Shown: positions 29,874 to 40,310, numbered from the stretch's first letter. The stretch is 55,840 bases of DNA from Candidatus Woesearchaeota archaeon (GCA_023246445.1 JAHFIJ010000003.1:1-55840); one strand, 5' to 3'. Notes: generated by a model from the sequence alone, not told the origin. Program-made: numbers and translations.

Positions 29874-30432
29874 ATAATTTCATTAAAGGCGAAACTATTA
29901 ATTCTGTAAATATAATTTTTATGTAGCCTACAAATGGAATTCTTAAGATAGCTTTACCAATTATACTATCCCTTGGGATTTCCTTTTCAAATTCCTGGAT
30001 TCTGTTCACATTATCCCCTTTTGTTGAAATTTTATCATTGATTATCACAGCCCTATGAATAATCGGGTTTGAATGACTTGCTGAGTGGTAAACGAGAACA
30101 TTTCCCCTTTTTATATTTTTTGGAGCTATTAAAATCATTAAATCACCCTTATTAAAGCCATTTTTAAATGAGTAAGAGGAAAATTCTTCTTTTGTAATAT
30201 TTAAAGATTCGTAGAAATTACTGTTTAAAGACCACCAATTTTCAAAATTCTTATTATGCTCCATGCTTTCTGAAACAACAGCTACTATTGGAAAATTAGT
30301 CCCTAAGAAAAAACCCAAAACAGGATAAAAAATAAATTTAACAATTATAACTGCTAATATTACAGTAGTAACCCACGACGCTAAAGAATCTTCATGCCAA
30401 ATAAAATGCCACAGCTTTTTTAAAAATGACAT
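29860..30432 (-). CDS. Signal peptidase I (S26B type)
   Basis: VAVVSESMEHN; KGDNV; hydrophobic N-terminus. Confidence 0.82.
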   Translation of the reverse strand: MSFLKKLWHFIWHEDSLASWVTTVILAVIIVKFIFYPVLGFFLGTNFPIVAVVSESMEHNKNFENWWSLNSNFYESLNITKEEFSSYSFKNGFNKGDLMILIAPKNIKRGNVLVYHSASHSNPIIHRAVIINDKISTKGDNVNRIQEFEKEIPRDSIIGKAILRIPFVGYIKIIFTELIVSPLMKLFGGS

Positions 30433-30448
30433 TTTGATTATAAAGAGA

Positions 30449-30718
30449 TTAAATTAATTTCTTAAATTTCTCTTTTAATTCCTCAGTTTGTTTTATTAAT
30501 CTTGAGATTGCATTCTGGACAGCTTTTTTAGCATCTTTTCTGTGCTCAACTATAAAGGTTGGATGACCTATCATTGGATGCTCTAGATGATAAGCTGCAG
30601 CTATTAGGTCTTTATCATTCCAAAGCTCTTTTCTTAAGATATTACATATAGTGTGGGATTCACCTTTAAGCTCAAATTTTAGCCTTGTTTTTGTATCTTC
30701 CAGAATTGTTATTTTCAT
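30449..30718 (-). CDS. rpoL: DNA-directed RNA polymerase subunit L (Rpo11)
   Basis: LKFELKGESHTICNILRKELW...AAYHLEHPMIGHPTFIVE. Confidence 0.9.
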   Translation of the reverse strand: MKITILEDTKTRLKFELKGESHTICNILRKELWNDKDLIAAAYHLEHPMIGHPTFIVEHRKDAKKAVQNAISRLIKQTEELKEKFKKLI

Positions 30719-30763
30719 AGGTGATAAAAGAGGAAAGATAATGTTTTTAAAGCTTTCCTAGGT

Positions 30764-31027
30764 TTATTTTCTATGTTTTTTATTAGATTTCTTTTTATTA
30801 ACCTTAACAACAAAATAATACAATATAGCACCCAAAAGCCCGAGCAATATTAAAATAATTACCCAAACAATTTTTTCATTATCTGACTTGAATTTTCTTT
30901 GTATACAATCAACTAATAACCATAGCCAAAATATTGTTCCCAGTATTGCAATCAAGAATCCAAATGCGCCCATTGCAAAAAAGAATGGGATAAACATTAG
31001 ACCGAACATATTTGATAAGCCCATCAT
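30764..31027 (-). CDS. PLDc_N-like small membrane protein
   Basis: WLWLLVDCIQRKFKSDNEKIVWVIILILLGLLGAILYYFV. Confidence 0.75.
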   Translation of the reverse strand: MMGLSNMFGLMFIPFFFAMGAFGFLIAILGTIFWLWLLVDCIQRKFKSDNEKIVWVIILILLGLLGAILYYFVVKVNKKKSNKKHRK

Positions 31028-31055
31028 AAAATTCAGTTAATTTCTTAGTTTATAT

Positions 31056-31517
31056 TCATTTCTTTTTTAATTTTATTAGATCACCTATTGTTAATTCTGA
31101 GCTTTTGAAGTCTATTGTTTTATTTTTAATATCTTCCTCAACTTCCTGCAATATATTAATTTTAAGAAGATTTTCAATTTTTATGGTTAGATTTATCGGT
31201 GGAATGAAATGGCCTGATTCCAGATTATGGATTAGAGAAACTTTCTCATTTAGTTTTTTTGCCAATTCTTCCTGTGTTAAGTTTAATTTTTCTCTTGCAG
31301 ATTTAACTTTTAAATTAAATTTATCTACAAATACAGACCATGGCTCTTCATGTTTTACTGGTTTTTTTATAGTTTGGGGGACAAGAGCAACATCATCAAT
31401 TAGTTTAGTTCCATGCTGCAAACAAGAGGGGCAAACCAAAAACTTTGTATCTTCCACTAGTGCAGGAGTCAGATTAGCGGTTTTACCACATAATTCGCAT
31501 TCTACCATAGAGATCAC
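31056..31517 (-). CDS. Multiprotein bridging factor-like HTH protein (aMBF1)
   Basis: CELCGKTANL zinc ribbon plus KSAREKLNLTQEELAKKLNEKVSLIHNLESG. Confidence 0.88.
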   Translation of the reverse strand: MISMVECELCGKTANLTPALVEDTKFLVCPSCLQHGTKLIDDVALVPQTIKKPVKHEEPWSVFVDKFNLKVKSAREKLNLTQEELAKKLNEKVSLIHNLESGHFIPPINLTIKIENLLKINILQEVEEDIKNKTIDFKSSELTIGDLIKLKKK

Positions 31518-31574
31518 ATTAATTAATTTAGAATATTAAAAGGGTTTAAATATTTTGTTATTCTACAGAAATAT

Positions 31575-32222
31575 ATGAAGGGCTTAAGTATTGTAATACC
31601 TACATTAAACGAGGAAGAGAATATTAAAGAAATAATAGGAATTTTGAATAGATTGTATAATGGGGTTGAGATTTTAGTTGTGGACTCAGATAGTAAAGAT
31701 AAAACCAGAGAAACTGCAATAAGGTTGGGGGTTAGGGTTATAGGAACAGGCAAAGGATTATGCAGAGCTGTTTTAGAAGGTTTAAAGATGGCTAAAAATG
31801 ATTTTATAGTTGTGATGGATGCAGATTTGCAGCACCCACCGGAATTAATTAAAGAGATGTATGAAACTTTAAAATATAGTGACGTAGTAATTGCAACGAG
31901 ATTTAACAGAGAAGATTATGGAGATTTTAGTTTTAAAAGATATTTGATAAGCAAAGCTGCTAATTTTACTGCAAGAAGATTTTTAAAGGTTAAAGTTAAA
32001 GATCCTATGTCTGGGTTTTTTGGGATTAGAAAAGAAATAGTAAATAAAATAAATGAGGGTAGATTTGTTAAAGAAGGCTATAAGGTTTTATTTGACATAT
32101 TAAAGCAGTTTAAAGATATAAAAATTAAAGAAATTAAATATAAGTTTCAAATAAGAAAAAAAGGGAAAAGTAAATTTAATTTTAAACATGTAAAATGCCT
32201 GATAAAAAGTTTTTTAAGATAA
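31575..32222 (+). CDS. GT2 dolichyl/polyprenyl-phosphate mannosyltransferase-like
   Basis: LSIVIPTLNEEENI; VDSDSKDKT; VVMDADLQHPPE; DPMSGFFGIRK. Confidence 0.88.
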   Translation: MKGLSIVIPTLNEEENIKEIIGILNRLYNGVEILVVDSDSKDKTRETAIRLGVRVIGTGKGLCRAVLEGLKMAKNDFIVVMDADLQHPPELIKEMYETLKYSDVVIATRFNREDYGDFSFKRYLISKAANFTARRFLKVKVKDPMSGFFGIRKEIVNKINEGRFVKEGYKVLFDILKQFKDIKIKEIKYKFQIRKKGKSKFNFKHVKCLIKSFLR

Positions 32223-32223
32223 T

Positions 32224-32907
32224 TTAACAGTCTTCTGGCTTTTGCTTATAATTTTGGCATATTATTTCTTTTAAAGGCTCATTTTCTATTAAACCTTCAT
32301 ATTTTTTATTTTCAACAACAATCGCAGGATAAGCAGTAATATTAAACTGAACCATCAGGGTTTTAACTAATGGCTCCTGCTCAGCTAATCTTGCATCAAA
32401 AGTGAACACTAAAAATTTGTCCCCTAAAAGTTTTTTATAATAGTCAAGAACAAATGCCTGAGGATCACAATCATTACAATCTTCTGACAAGAAGAACAAT
32501 ACACGAACAAAATCCTCATTGCAAGACCTTTTAATTTCTCCGGCTAAAGTCCAGTATTTTATTTCTTCCAGAACATACTGACGATGAGTTAAAACAAAAT
32601 CTTCTGTTTTGTAAATTGCCCGATCTTTGTAAGAAACCAATCTGCCTAAAGATTTGCTTAAAGATTTAATATTACTATTAAGTATTTCCTTTATTGCAGG
32701 ACAACTTTGGGTAATATTTTGTGTTGTTAGATATAAGTATTGCAGCTGAATAGAATCTGACTCAACTTTTTGCTGGGATAATACTGTAGAAACATAATTT
32801 GATCTGACCTTATCAATTATTATACCTGAAATAAAGCCTATAGAGAATACTGTTAAAGTTATAAAAAATGCAGCTACATATTTTTTTGTGCTTAGTTTTC
32901 TTTCCAT
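32224..32907 (-). CDS. Thioredoxin-fold membrane-anchored protein
   Basis: N-terminal TM; VLFFLSEDCNDCDPQAF; FNITAYPAIVVENKKYEG. Confidence 0.7.
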   Translation of the reverse strand: MERKLSTKKYVAAFFITLTVFSIGFISGIIIDKVRSNYVSTVLSQQKVESDSIQLQYLYLTTQNITQSCPAIKEILNSNIKSLSKSLGRLVSYKDRAIYKTEDFVLTHRQYVLEEIKYWTLAGEIKRSCNEDFVRVLFFLSEDCNDCDPQAFVLDYYKKLLGDKFLVFTFDARLAEQEPLVKTLMVQFNITAYPAIVVENKKYEGLIENEPLKEIICQNYKQKPEDC

Positions 32908-34211
32908 TCTGTTGAGTAAATCCTGGCATATTTATAAGCATTCTGATGGAGGGATATTGGTTTGAATGTTTTGTCAATAAAATCCCTGTATTCTGGTTCA
33001 CCGTGATAGTTATCCATAAAGATATACTTTATGCTATTATCCTTAAGATTAGTTAAAAATTCTTCTTTTGTTTTTGGAAAGAATAAAGAGTTGTCTTTTT
33101 TTCCGAAATAGGCACAATAAGGCTGAGAATTGCAATAAATCTTACTATCTGGTAAATTACTTAACTCTTTTGAAGAGTCTATTAATAATTTTGTGTTTGC
33201 CTTATCATTTAAGATTATTGATATTGAAACCGGAAGCATTAGTAAAAATATAATTAATAAGATAATGGATGAATATTTTTTTATTATAAGTTCAATGCCT
33301 GAAGCTATAAATGGCAGAATTAACGGGAATAATGGAAGCAAAAATCTTTCCTGAACATTATGGCTAAATACCAATTGCAAGATTATAAAATTTATTATTA
33401 AAGTGATTAAAAACAGTTTTAGTTTTTTTCTGTAATTCATTAAACCCAAGATTATAAATGGGGAAGTAAATAAAAATATTTTAAAGAAATGCCTTAAATA
33501 AAACAAATAATCTTTTGCTTCTATTGTTATCTGAGATTGAAATATTAATGCGCCTAATGGGTGGCCATAATATAAAACCCCCTGAATAAAAACAGGAATT
33601 AATGGGATAATAAATGCAAAGAAGGCTTTTAATAATTTTATTTTTGTTATTAGTTTTATGTTCTCTATCAAAATATACATTAAGAAGGGAAGAGTGAAGG
33701 CCAAGTTTAATGGCTTTGATAATGTTGATAAAGATGATGAAAAAATTGCCAGGTAGACATTAATCTCGTTATTGGTTTGCTTAAACTTAAAATAGAAAAA
33801 CAAAGAAAGAGTTATGAGCAACATTGAAGGGGATTCTGTCATTATTTTAGAAGTCCAAAAAAGATAAAGATATAATGTAGAAATTGAAATTATAGATAAT
33901 AAGGATATTTTTTCACTAAAAAAGTAATTTAGCAGTTTATAAAAGAGGTATAAGACTAATAGGGATATAATCACCATAATTAAATGCTGGATAAAACTGT
34001 TTTGTGTAAAGGAGAGTATTGCGGGCAATAAAACCGGCCTAAAACCTTCTTCTATATAAGCATTATAAGACTCTTTCTGATTAAGATTTTTAGCTAATTG
34101 CAAGTAAACAACTTCATCCCAATAATAGTTTTCTTTTGTGAAATTTATTAAGTAGACGTTAACCAGAAAAAATATTAATAAGTATAACAGGAAATAATGT
34201 TTAGTTTTCAT
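32892..34211 (-). CDS. GT-C/ArnT-like membrane glycosyltransferase
   Basis: YYWDEVVYLQLAKNL near N-terminus and many TM helices. Confidence 0.75.
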   Translation of the reverse strand: MKTKHYFLLYLLIFFLVNVYLINFTKENYYWDEVVYLQLAKNLNQKESYNAYIEEGFRPVLLPAILSFTQNSFIQHLIMVIISLLVLYLFYKLLNYFFSEKISLLSIISISTLYLYLFWTSKIMTESPSMLLITLSLFFYFKFKQTNNEINVYLAIFSSSLSTLSKPLNLAFTLPFLMYILIENIKLITKIKLLKAFFAFIIPLIPVFIQGVLYYGHPLGALIFQSQITIEAKDYLFYLRHFFKIFLFTSPFIILGLMNYRKKLKLFLITLIINFIILQLVFSHNVQERFLLPLFPLILPFIASGIELIIKKYSSIILLIIFLLMLPVSISIILNDKANTKLLIDSSKELSNLPDSKIYCNSQPYCAYFGKKDNSLFFPKTKEEFLTNLKDNSIKYIFMDNYHGEPEYRDFIDKTFKPISLHQNAYKYARIYSTEWKEN

Positions 34212-35413
34212 TTAACTCTTTTACCAGCACTATACCATTTATAATTTCTGTCGAATATTGCACTGTAAGTAACTATTATAAAAACAAAAGCCAAGAATAA
34301 AGGATGGACAAACATATAATAGGCCAATGAGCTAAAGGTTTTACCATATAAATTTAATTTTTCATTGATTAATTTATGGGAATAGTAAACAATTATTAAG
34401 GCCATTACCGCAGAAACTAAAATAATTGAGAGGTTTACAAATTTAATATCAAGCATTTTATAATTAAATTCAAATGTTTTTATTAAAGTGAATATATCAA
34501 AGTTTATCATTATTAATTTTTCAATTCCTCTTGTTACCCAAAGCCTTATATCGTTCATGAAAGCTATGAACATTGTTATTGATAAAAAAGGCAATATTAA
34601 AATTGAAGGCATTCTCATATACCATCTTTTTCTTTGGTAATACAAGCCTTTAATAGTATTTGGGGGGAGAGTGTAGACTTCTGCATCATATGTCTGGAGA
34701 ATTCTATAATTCTTTTTTTGAATTCTTATTGCTAATTCCAAATCTTCTGTAATGCAAGTTTCATCAAAACCATTTAATTCTTTTAAGACTGAGGTTCTGT
34801 ATAATGGAAAAGGCCCAGGAGTAACGTGGATGCAGTTTAATTTTTCATTCATTAACCTGTAAAACATATTAACAGTGTATTCAATTCTTTGCATTCTTTG
34901 CAATAAGTTTTTAGGATTTTTTATCTTCATTGTGGGGAGAACAGAGGCAATATTTTTCTCTGTAAAATAAGGCAATAGATTTTTTAATATAGATGGCGTT
35001 GCAAATGAATCTGCGTCTAATGTTGCTGTAAATTCAGAATCAACTAATTTCAGAGCAGTATTTAAAGCACTTGCCTTTCCACCATTTAGTTTATTTATTA
35101 ACAAAACATTTTTATTTTCCTTAACAATTTTTTCTACTATTTCCTGTGTCCTATCCCTGCTACCATCGTTTATCACTATAATTTTTAGTTTATCTTTTGG
35201 ATAATCCAGATTTATAACTGACTTAACTGTTTCTTCTATAGAGTCTTCTTCATTATAAGCAGGGATTAAAACTGAAACTGTGGGCCATATTTTCCAATGC
35301 CTCTTCTTTACTTCTGTTTTTTCCAATAAAGTTAATAACCAAAATACTGTAAAGTATAAAGACGCAAAGTATACTACAGTTAATACTACTTCCGAGAAAT
35401 ATATGCTAACCAT
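34208..35413 (-). CDS. Processive GT2 glycosyltransferase
   Basis: VSVLIPAYNEEDSIEETVKSV; TLDADSFATP; TEDLELAIRIQK; QRKRWYMRM (QxxRW). Confidence 0.88.
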   Translation of the reverse strand: MVSIYFSEVVLTVVYFASLYFTVFWLLTLLEKTEVKKRHWKIWPTVSVLIPAYNEEDSIEETVKSVINLDYPKDKLKIIVINDGSRDRTQEIVEKIVKENKNVLLINKLNGGKASALNTALKLVDSEFTATLDADSFATPSILKNLLPYFTEKNIASVLPTMKIKNPKNLLQRMQRIEYTVNMFYRLMNEKLNCIHVTPGPFPLYRTSVLKELNGFDETCITEDLELAIRIQKKNYRILQTYDAEVYTLPPNTIKGLYYQRKRWYMRMPSILILPFLSITMFIAFMNDIRLWVTRGIEKLIMINFDIFTLIKTFEFNYKMLDIKFVNLSIILVSAVMALIIVYYSHKLINEKLNLYGKTFSSLAYYMFVHPLFLAFVFIIVTYSAIFDRNYKWYSAGKRVK

Positions 35414-35495
35414 GGATTTATAGGTTATTTTAAGGGTTATAAATATTGCGTAGGTTTTGTAAAAAGTGCATTATTGCGTTGTCGGGTGCTGGATT

Positions 35496-35571
35496 GTGCT
35501 GTATGGCATGAGCTAACAGAGAAAAATTAGCCAGAATTATGCTAATCTTTCATAATCATACCACACAGCAC
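35496..35571 (-). ncRNA. Structured RNA element candidate downstream of the 35653-37089 gene
   Basis: Arms 35496-35511 and 35556-35571 pair over 16 bp as minus-strand RNA with two G-U wobbles; inner AUUAGC/GCUAAU hairpin. Confidence 0.4.
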
Positions 35572-35652
35572 CAGAAAAGTCATAACATGTTATAGTGACA
35601 GAATTGTAGTATAAAGGAATAAAAGCCTATTTTAATGCAATGTGGAAGTTAG

Positions 35653-37089
35653 CTAAATTTTAATTATCTTCCAAATCTCTACCTTATCATTTTTGTAGAA
35701 TCTTACTATGTTTGGGTTGTTTTTTAAAATAAACTGCAAGCCTTCATCATCTGTATTCCATAACTGCTTTTTTAGCTCTGAGTCTATAAAGATATAATTT
35801 ATTTTGTATTTGTCTGCTATTCCATTAAATTTATTAATGTCTCTTGTCTGGAAAATTTCATTAATATCATTTAACCTTTCTTTTGCTTGCGGCGCTAAAA
35901 AAGTATTTGAGTCTGCTATATTTTTCCTTTCTGCGAAATAATTAATCCAGTGGCCTCTTGATGGATCTGATAAGATAACGGAATCTTCAGGAGAGTTTTC
36001 ATTTAGATATTTTAATGATAAAATCAATTCTTTATCAGGCAACTGAGTTTCAATACTAAAAACAAATGTTAAGCTGGATAAAACAATGCCAAACATTAAA
36101 GCCGTGATAGTTATAATTTTTAGATTACCTGAGATCCATTTTTTATTATGCAGATTAAATATCCCAAAGGCAGCCAGGACCGAGGCTATTGGCGCTAATA
36201 AGAATAAAGCAAAAGATGAAAAAAATGATAAAATAAATAAAAATATGACCGCAAAGTATAACTGCTTCGAATATGAAAATTTTTTCCATAAATGAATTAA
36301 GCTATAGACTGAAGCAATTAATAAAAATATAGATAACCCCGGGTTAAAACCAAAATCAGAGATTATTAAAGATAGAGAATTAACTTTTTGAAATGGATTA
36401 AAGTAAGAGGAGAACTTTGATAAGTAAATTAGATATATAAAATAAATTATTAAAGTCAAAAATGAGGGGAATAATAGATAGATTTGTTTTTTGTTTTTAG
36501 AAATTATTAATATTATAAAAAGGATTATAACTATTAAAGCGGCTAAAGGGTTTACAAGAGGAAATAAAAATAGGATAAATGATAATGCTTTATATTTTGA
36601 TTTAAGATATAAATAAAATGCGAGAATTGAGAATAATAAAGGCGTTAAATTCTGGGATATTGTAGAGATTAAATAAATAAAAACAGGCGATAAAATAAAT
36701 AAAAGGACCGATAAAAATGAGATTTTATTTTCAATTTTTAGCTCTTTTAAGATAATGATAAATAAAATTAAAATTAGTATTGAGATTAAAATCGAGAATA
36801 TCTTTGCGATAACCAAAACATTAATGTTAATTAAAACAGATATAATGGCTAAGAATATTTCTGATAAGGAAAACGCAGGATTGAACCTTGATGAAAAACT
36901 TAACCCATCTTTTATTATTATGGAAGGATCTTTTAAAAATTCTTTAGCTATCTTTAATGTTAAGTAAGAATCTTCTCCTAAGGGATAATCAAATGATCTT
37001 GAAAATGAGAATAGTATTACTAGTAAAAGAATTAAGAATATTAATTTATTCTTTTTAACATTCGGCGCTATAGAGCTCTGCTTCTTCAT
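35653..37089 (-). CDS. Polytopic membrane protein, GT-C-like
   Basis: Many TM helices; C-terminal soluble domain homologous to next gene. Confidence 0.65.
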   Translation of the reverse strand: MKKQSSIAPNVKKNKLIFLILLLVILFSFSRSFDYPLGEDSYLTLKIAKEFLKDPSIIIKDGLSFSSRFNPAFSLSEIFLAIISVLININVLVIAKIFSILISILILILFIIILKELKIENKISFLSVLLFILSPVFIYLISTISQNLTPLLFSILAFYLYLKSKYKALSFILFLFPLVNPLAALIVIILFIILIISKNKKQIYLLFPSFLTLIIYFIYLIYLSKFSSYFNPFQKVNSLSLIISDFGFNPGLSIFLLIASVYSLIHLWKKFSYSKQLYFAVIFLFILSFFSSFALFLLAPIASVLAAFGIFNLHNKKWISGNLKIITITALMFGIVLSSLTFVFSIETQLPDKELILSLKYLNENSPEDSVILSDPSRGHWINYFAERKNIADSNTFLAPQAKERLNDINEIFQTRDINKFNGIADKYKINYIFIDSELKKQLWNTDDEGLQFILKNNPNIVRFYKNDKVEIWKIIKI

Positions 37090-38512
37090 TTTTGAATACC
37101 TCTTTCAGACATTTATCCCGGAATGATAATTTTTGGATATTATAGAATTTTCTTCCGTGTTTTGTTAATAACATATAATCGATGCCATATTTATCTATTA
37201 TTTGTTTTGCAACTGATGATATTTCTGTTATATATAATGTGTTTAAGTCATCAAATCTTTCTGTTGTTTCCGGAGCATTCAAGTAATAAGTATCCATTAT
37301 ATTTCTCCGGCCAATAAAATTAATTAAGTGCCCTTCTACTGGTGAAGCAGCTATTTTTGATAAAGGAGAGGTTTTAGATTTAATAAACTCAAAGGCTTCA
37401 AATTCTTTTTTTGATATTGTATCCAATGCTGAGGCTTGCGTGAAAGATGGGAGTATGGACGTTAAGATTATTAGTATTAAGATTATAAAAATAAAAATAG
37501 GTTTTAATTTATAAAGTTTGGTTTTGGAAATATATGAAAAAAATGCTATTATGCCTAAAGATGATAATAACGATAGAGACAGACCTAAGATTAAAAGCCC
37601 CAGATTAAAATCAATAAGCTTGAAGGCTAATAATGCAAACAAGGTTAATATCAAAGAAGAGATTAAGAATATGGATGCTTTTTTTGCCTTGAATAAACCA
37701 TTTGAAATACCAATTAAGCCAAATACCAGATTAATTAGACCAATACCGGAGACAATTTCAATGAGATTAACAGATTTGAAGAAGTTATGCTGAATTTGTG
37801 ATGGAATGTTCTGGAAGATTGTGTTAAAGCCTAATATGGAAAGATCTTTTTTAAATATCAAAAGTGCGGCTAGTAAAGATAAGATAATAAAAAATATTAT
37901 TGCTTCTTTTCTATTTTCATTTATTTTTATGTTAACAATTTTTAATAAGAGAGGATATAACATAAATGAGATAGTTAAAATTAAAAATAAAGGATGTGTA
38001 AATAAAAGCAATACAGTTGTTAGTATCAAAAGATTAAATACCGGCTTTTCTTTTAGAGTTATGACGAAGTATAATATTAGAAACATTAAAGGGATTGCTA
38101 AAGTGTAGATTGAAACTGAATTTAAAGTTTGTTTAATGGCTATGGGTGTAAAAGAATATAAAACTGCAGCTAACAGGGAAGCCCATTCATTATTTGAGAT
38201 TCTTAATGAGACTAAAAAGGCAATGATAACAGATAATGAAAATAATAAAGCGGGGATTATTTTGTAGTTGTTTGGAATGAAGGACGTTAATGCCAGGATA
38301 TAATGGAATAATGGCGGATAGGAAATAGTTCTGCCTGAATAGCTTAACTCATCATAACCTGGTGGGATAATATTTTCTTTTATTTTTTCTGTTTGGTAGA
38401 TATGAAAATAAGATTGACCTAACGTAAAATTATCATAGGAAAAAGAGAAATATAATCTAAATAAAAATGTTACTATAACAATCAAGATTAGTAATAAAAA
38501 CACCTTACGCAT
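37055..38512 (-). CDS. Polytopic membrane protein, GT-C-like, paralog of 35653-37089
   Basis: EGHLINFIGRRNIMDTYYLNAPETTERFDDLNTLY versus RGHWINYFAERKNIADSNTFLAPQAKERLNDINEIF. Confidence 0.65.
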   Translation of the reverse strand: MRKVFLLLILIVIVTFLFRLYFSFSYDNFTLGQSYFHIYQTEKIKENIIPPGYDELSYSGRTISYPPLFHYILALTSFIPNNYKIIPALLFSLSVIIAFLVSLRISNNEWASLLAAVLYSFTPIAIKQTLNSVSIYTLAIPLMFLILYFVITLKEKPVFNLLILTTVLLLFTHPLFLILTISFMLYPLLLKIVNIKINENRKEAIIFFIILSLLAALLIFKKDLSILGFNTIFQNIPSQIQHNFFKSVNLIEIVSGIGLINLVFGLIGISNGLFKAKKASIFLISSLILTLFALLAFKLIDFNLGLLILGLSLSLLSSLGIIAFFSYISKTKLYKLKPIFIFIILILIILTSILPSFTQASALDTISKKEFEAFEFIKSKTSPLSKIAASPVEGHLINFIGRRNIMDTYYLNAPETTERFDDLNTLYITEISSVAKQIIDKYGIDYMLLTKHGRKFYNIQKLSFRDKCLKEVFKNEEAELYSAEC

Positions 38513-39113
38513 TTTGTTTCGACTCTTCCTTTGTATTTTCTAAGGCTTCTTTAACTTCTGTTTTAGGCTCTTCAGCTAAAATCTGTTTTGCTTCCTTTTC
38601 CAAGGATTCTAAGACTTTAGTTTCTATTTTCTGGAATTCCTGTTTTAATTTTGTGTCAGGAATGTCAAAGTAATCGTAGAATTTCTGCGTTAATTTCAAT
38701 AATCTTGTTCTTCCAAATTTCTCGGATATTATAAAATCCAACTCCTTTAATCTTTGAATATGATCATAGGCTTTGTTGCCTCTTACTTTGATTACTTCTG
38801 ATTGAGTCATTGGCTGTTTATAGGCTATAACTGCCAGAGTTTCTTGAGATGGACGATCTAGTTCTGCATCTGAAATTAAGCTTGAAGTTAAATAATTATA
38901 AGACCGTTTTAAACCTAGTTTCCATTTATCACTTTCATTGAAGATTTCTAATGCTGTCTGTTTTTGATCGTATTCTTTTTTTAATTCTGTTAAAGCAATT
39001 TTAATATCTTCCAATGAATTGTGGCAGTAAGGTGAAAATTCTTCTGGCAGCATAAACCTGCCTGTAATAAATAAGACTGCTTCTACCTTTAGTTTTAAAT
39101 CTTGATTTTCCAT
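38505..39113 (-). CDS. scpB: Segregation and condensation protein B
   Basis: KVEAVLFITGRFM...RPSQETLAVIAYKQPMTQSEVIKVRGNKAYDHIQRLKELDFI. Confidence 0.88.
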   Translation of the reverse strand: MENQDLKLKVEAVLFITGRFMLPEEFSPYCHNSLEDIKIALTELKKEYDQKQTALEIFNESDKWKLGLKRSYNYLTSSLISDAELDRPSQETLAVIAYKQPMTQSEVIKVRGNKAYDHIQRLKELDFIISEKFGRTRLLKLTQKFYDYFDIPDTKLKQEFQKIETKVLESLEKEAKQILAEEPKTEVKEALENTKEESKQNA

Positions 39114-39200
39114 TAGACTAATAAGAAATAAGGATTTTTTAAAGGTTGTTATTGCCTTTTGATAATTTTGACTTCAACATATAACATATTGTATACAAAT

Positions 39201-39440
39201 TTAATGAATTTCTACAAGCTCATTATCCATGATTTTTACAGCATACATTTTTGGGTTTATTTCTCCATTGGATTGAACTTTTATTAGCCCATTTAGAGTA
39301 TCTATTGTTCCAATATTCTTTATGTTTTCTGCAATTTCTTCTCCCGGTAATTTTTTTCCTTCTGTAGCTCTTCCAATCAGTTTTATTATATCATAGCCAA
39401 ATGAAGCTGCAAATAAGGGATCGCTATTGAAAACTTCTTG
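39201..39440 (-). pseudogene. C-terminal remnant of a branched-chain amino-acid-type ABC substrate-binding protein
   Basis: QEVFNSDPLFAASFGYDIIKLIGRATEGKKLPGEEIAENIKNIGTIDTLNGLIKVQSNGEINPKMYAVKIMDNELVEIH*; TAA directly upstream in frame. Confidence 0.6.
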
Positions 39441-39610
39441 TTAATTGCAATAAATTTGAAGTCCTAAATAACAAAACAGGGATTTGGTTTAGCATTGTAT
39501 TTCATGAACTATATATCTGTCTCCTTGCTCACCAGTTACGTCTCGACCGACCATTCTTTTATCATTGAGAGAATAAATAAATCTGTTTCATTAGAAAAGT
39601 TTATAATAAG

Positions 39611-40078
39611 GTGGTGTTAAATAGTATATATTCGAGGGGCGAGAAAACTCGAAGGGGAATCAAAATGCCAAATTGTGCTCAATGTGGAAAACAGGTCGGC
39701 GTATTTTCAGCAAAATCTGATTTTTCTGGAAACTCTTTTTGTAGTGATGAATGTAAAAGTAAATTTACTGAAAAAAAGAACAAGGAAAAAGAAACAGAAA
39801 AGGAAATGATGTCGAAAGGAATGATAAAGGAAATAAAATGCAAATGCAACCAATGTGGGGATGTATGGCACTATCTTGAGGAAGATGAGAAGAAATTAAA
39901 AAGTCAATCCATGAGCAATGCTATGATTGGTTGTGGAATGTGCTGTAATCCTTTCGGAGCATTATTTTCTAATAAGTCCATTGATTTACAAAGAGAAATG
40001 GACAAGATGAAGAAATGTCCAAAGTGCAATTCAACAGATGTTACAAGAACTCCAACTTACCATGCAAAGAGAACCTAA
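39611..40078 (+). CDS. Zinc-ribbon protein
   Basis: Multiple CxxC pairs (NCAQCGK, FCSDECKS, CKCNQCGD, KCPKCNS); likely start at MPNCAQCG (39665). Confidence 0.65.
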   Translation: MVLNSIYSRGEKTRRGIKMPNCAQCGKQVGVFSAKSDFSGNSFCSDECKSKFTEKKNKEKETEKEMMSKGMIKEIKCKCNQCGDVWHYLEEDEKKLKSQSMSNAMIGCGMCCNPFGALFSNKSIDLQREMDKMKKCPKCNSTDVTRTPTYHAKRT

Positions 40079-40304
40079 TTTTCTGGAGAAAGTATCAATT
40101 TATATCATTATCCATATCCATCAGAAGAAACTATCTCCTAAATTCAATAGAATGGGTGCTAAATGTAGGTTTTATCCATCTTGTTCAAACTATGGATTAA
40201 AGGCAATTGAAAAATACGGTTTCTTCAAAGGATGGATAAAAACTATTAGGAGGATATGGAGATGCAATCCATGGAATGATAATTCTCATGTAGATTATCC
40301 ATAA
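40062..40304 (+). CDS. yidD: Membrane protein insertion efficiency factor YidD (DUF37)
   Basis: CRFYPSCSNYGLKAIEKYGFFKGWIKTIRRIWRCNPW. Confidence 0.85.
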   Translation: MQREPNFLEKVSIYIIIHIHQKKLSPKFNRMGAKCRFYPSCSNYGLKAIEKYGFFKGWIKTIRRIWRCNPWNDNSHVDYP

Positions 40305-40310
40305 TGTTAA

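Noticed and set aside
39490-39590. Minus-strand open stretch FIYSLNDKRMVGRDVTGEQGDRYIVHEIQC*
   Set aside because: Too short, with upstream in-frame stops; likely a relic in a decayed interval.
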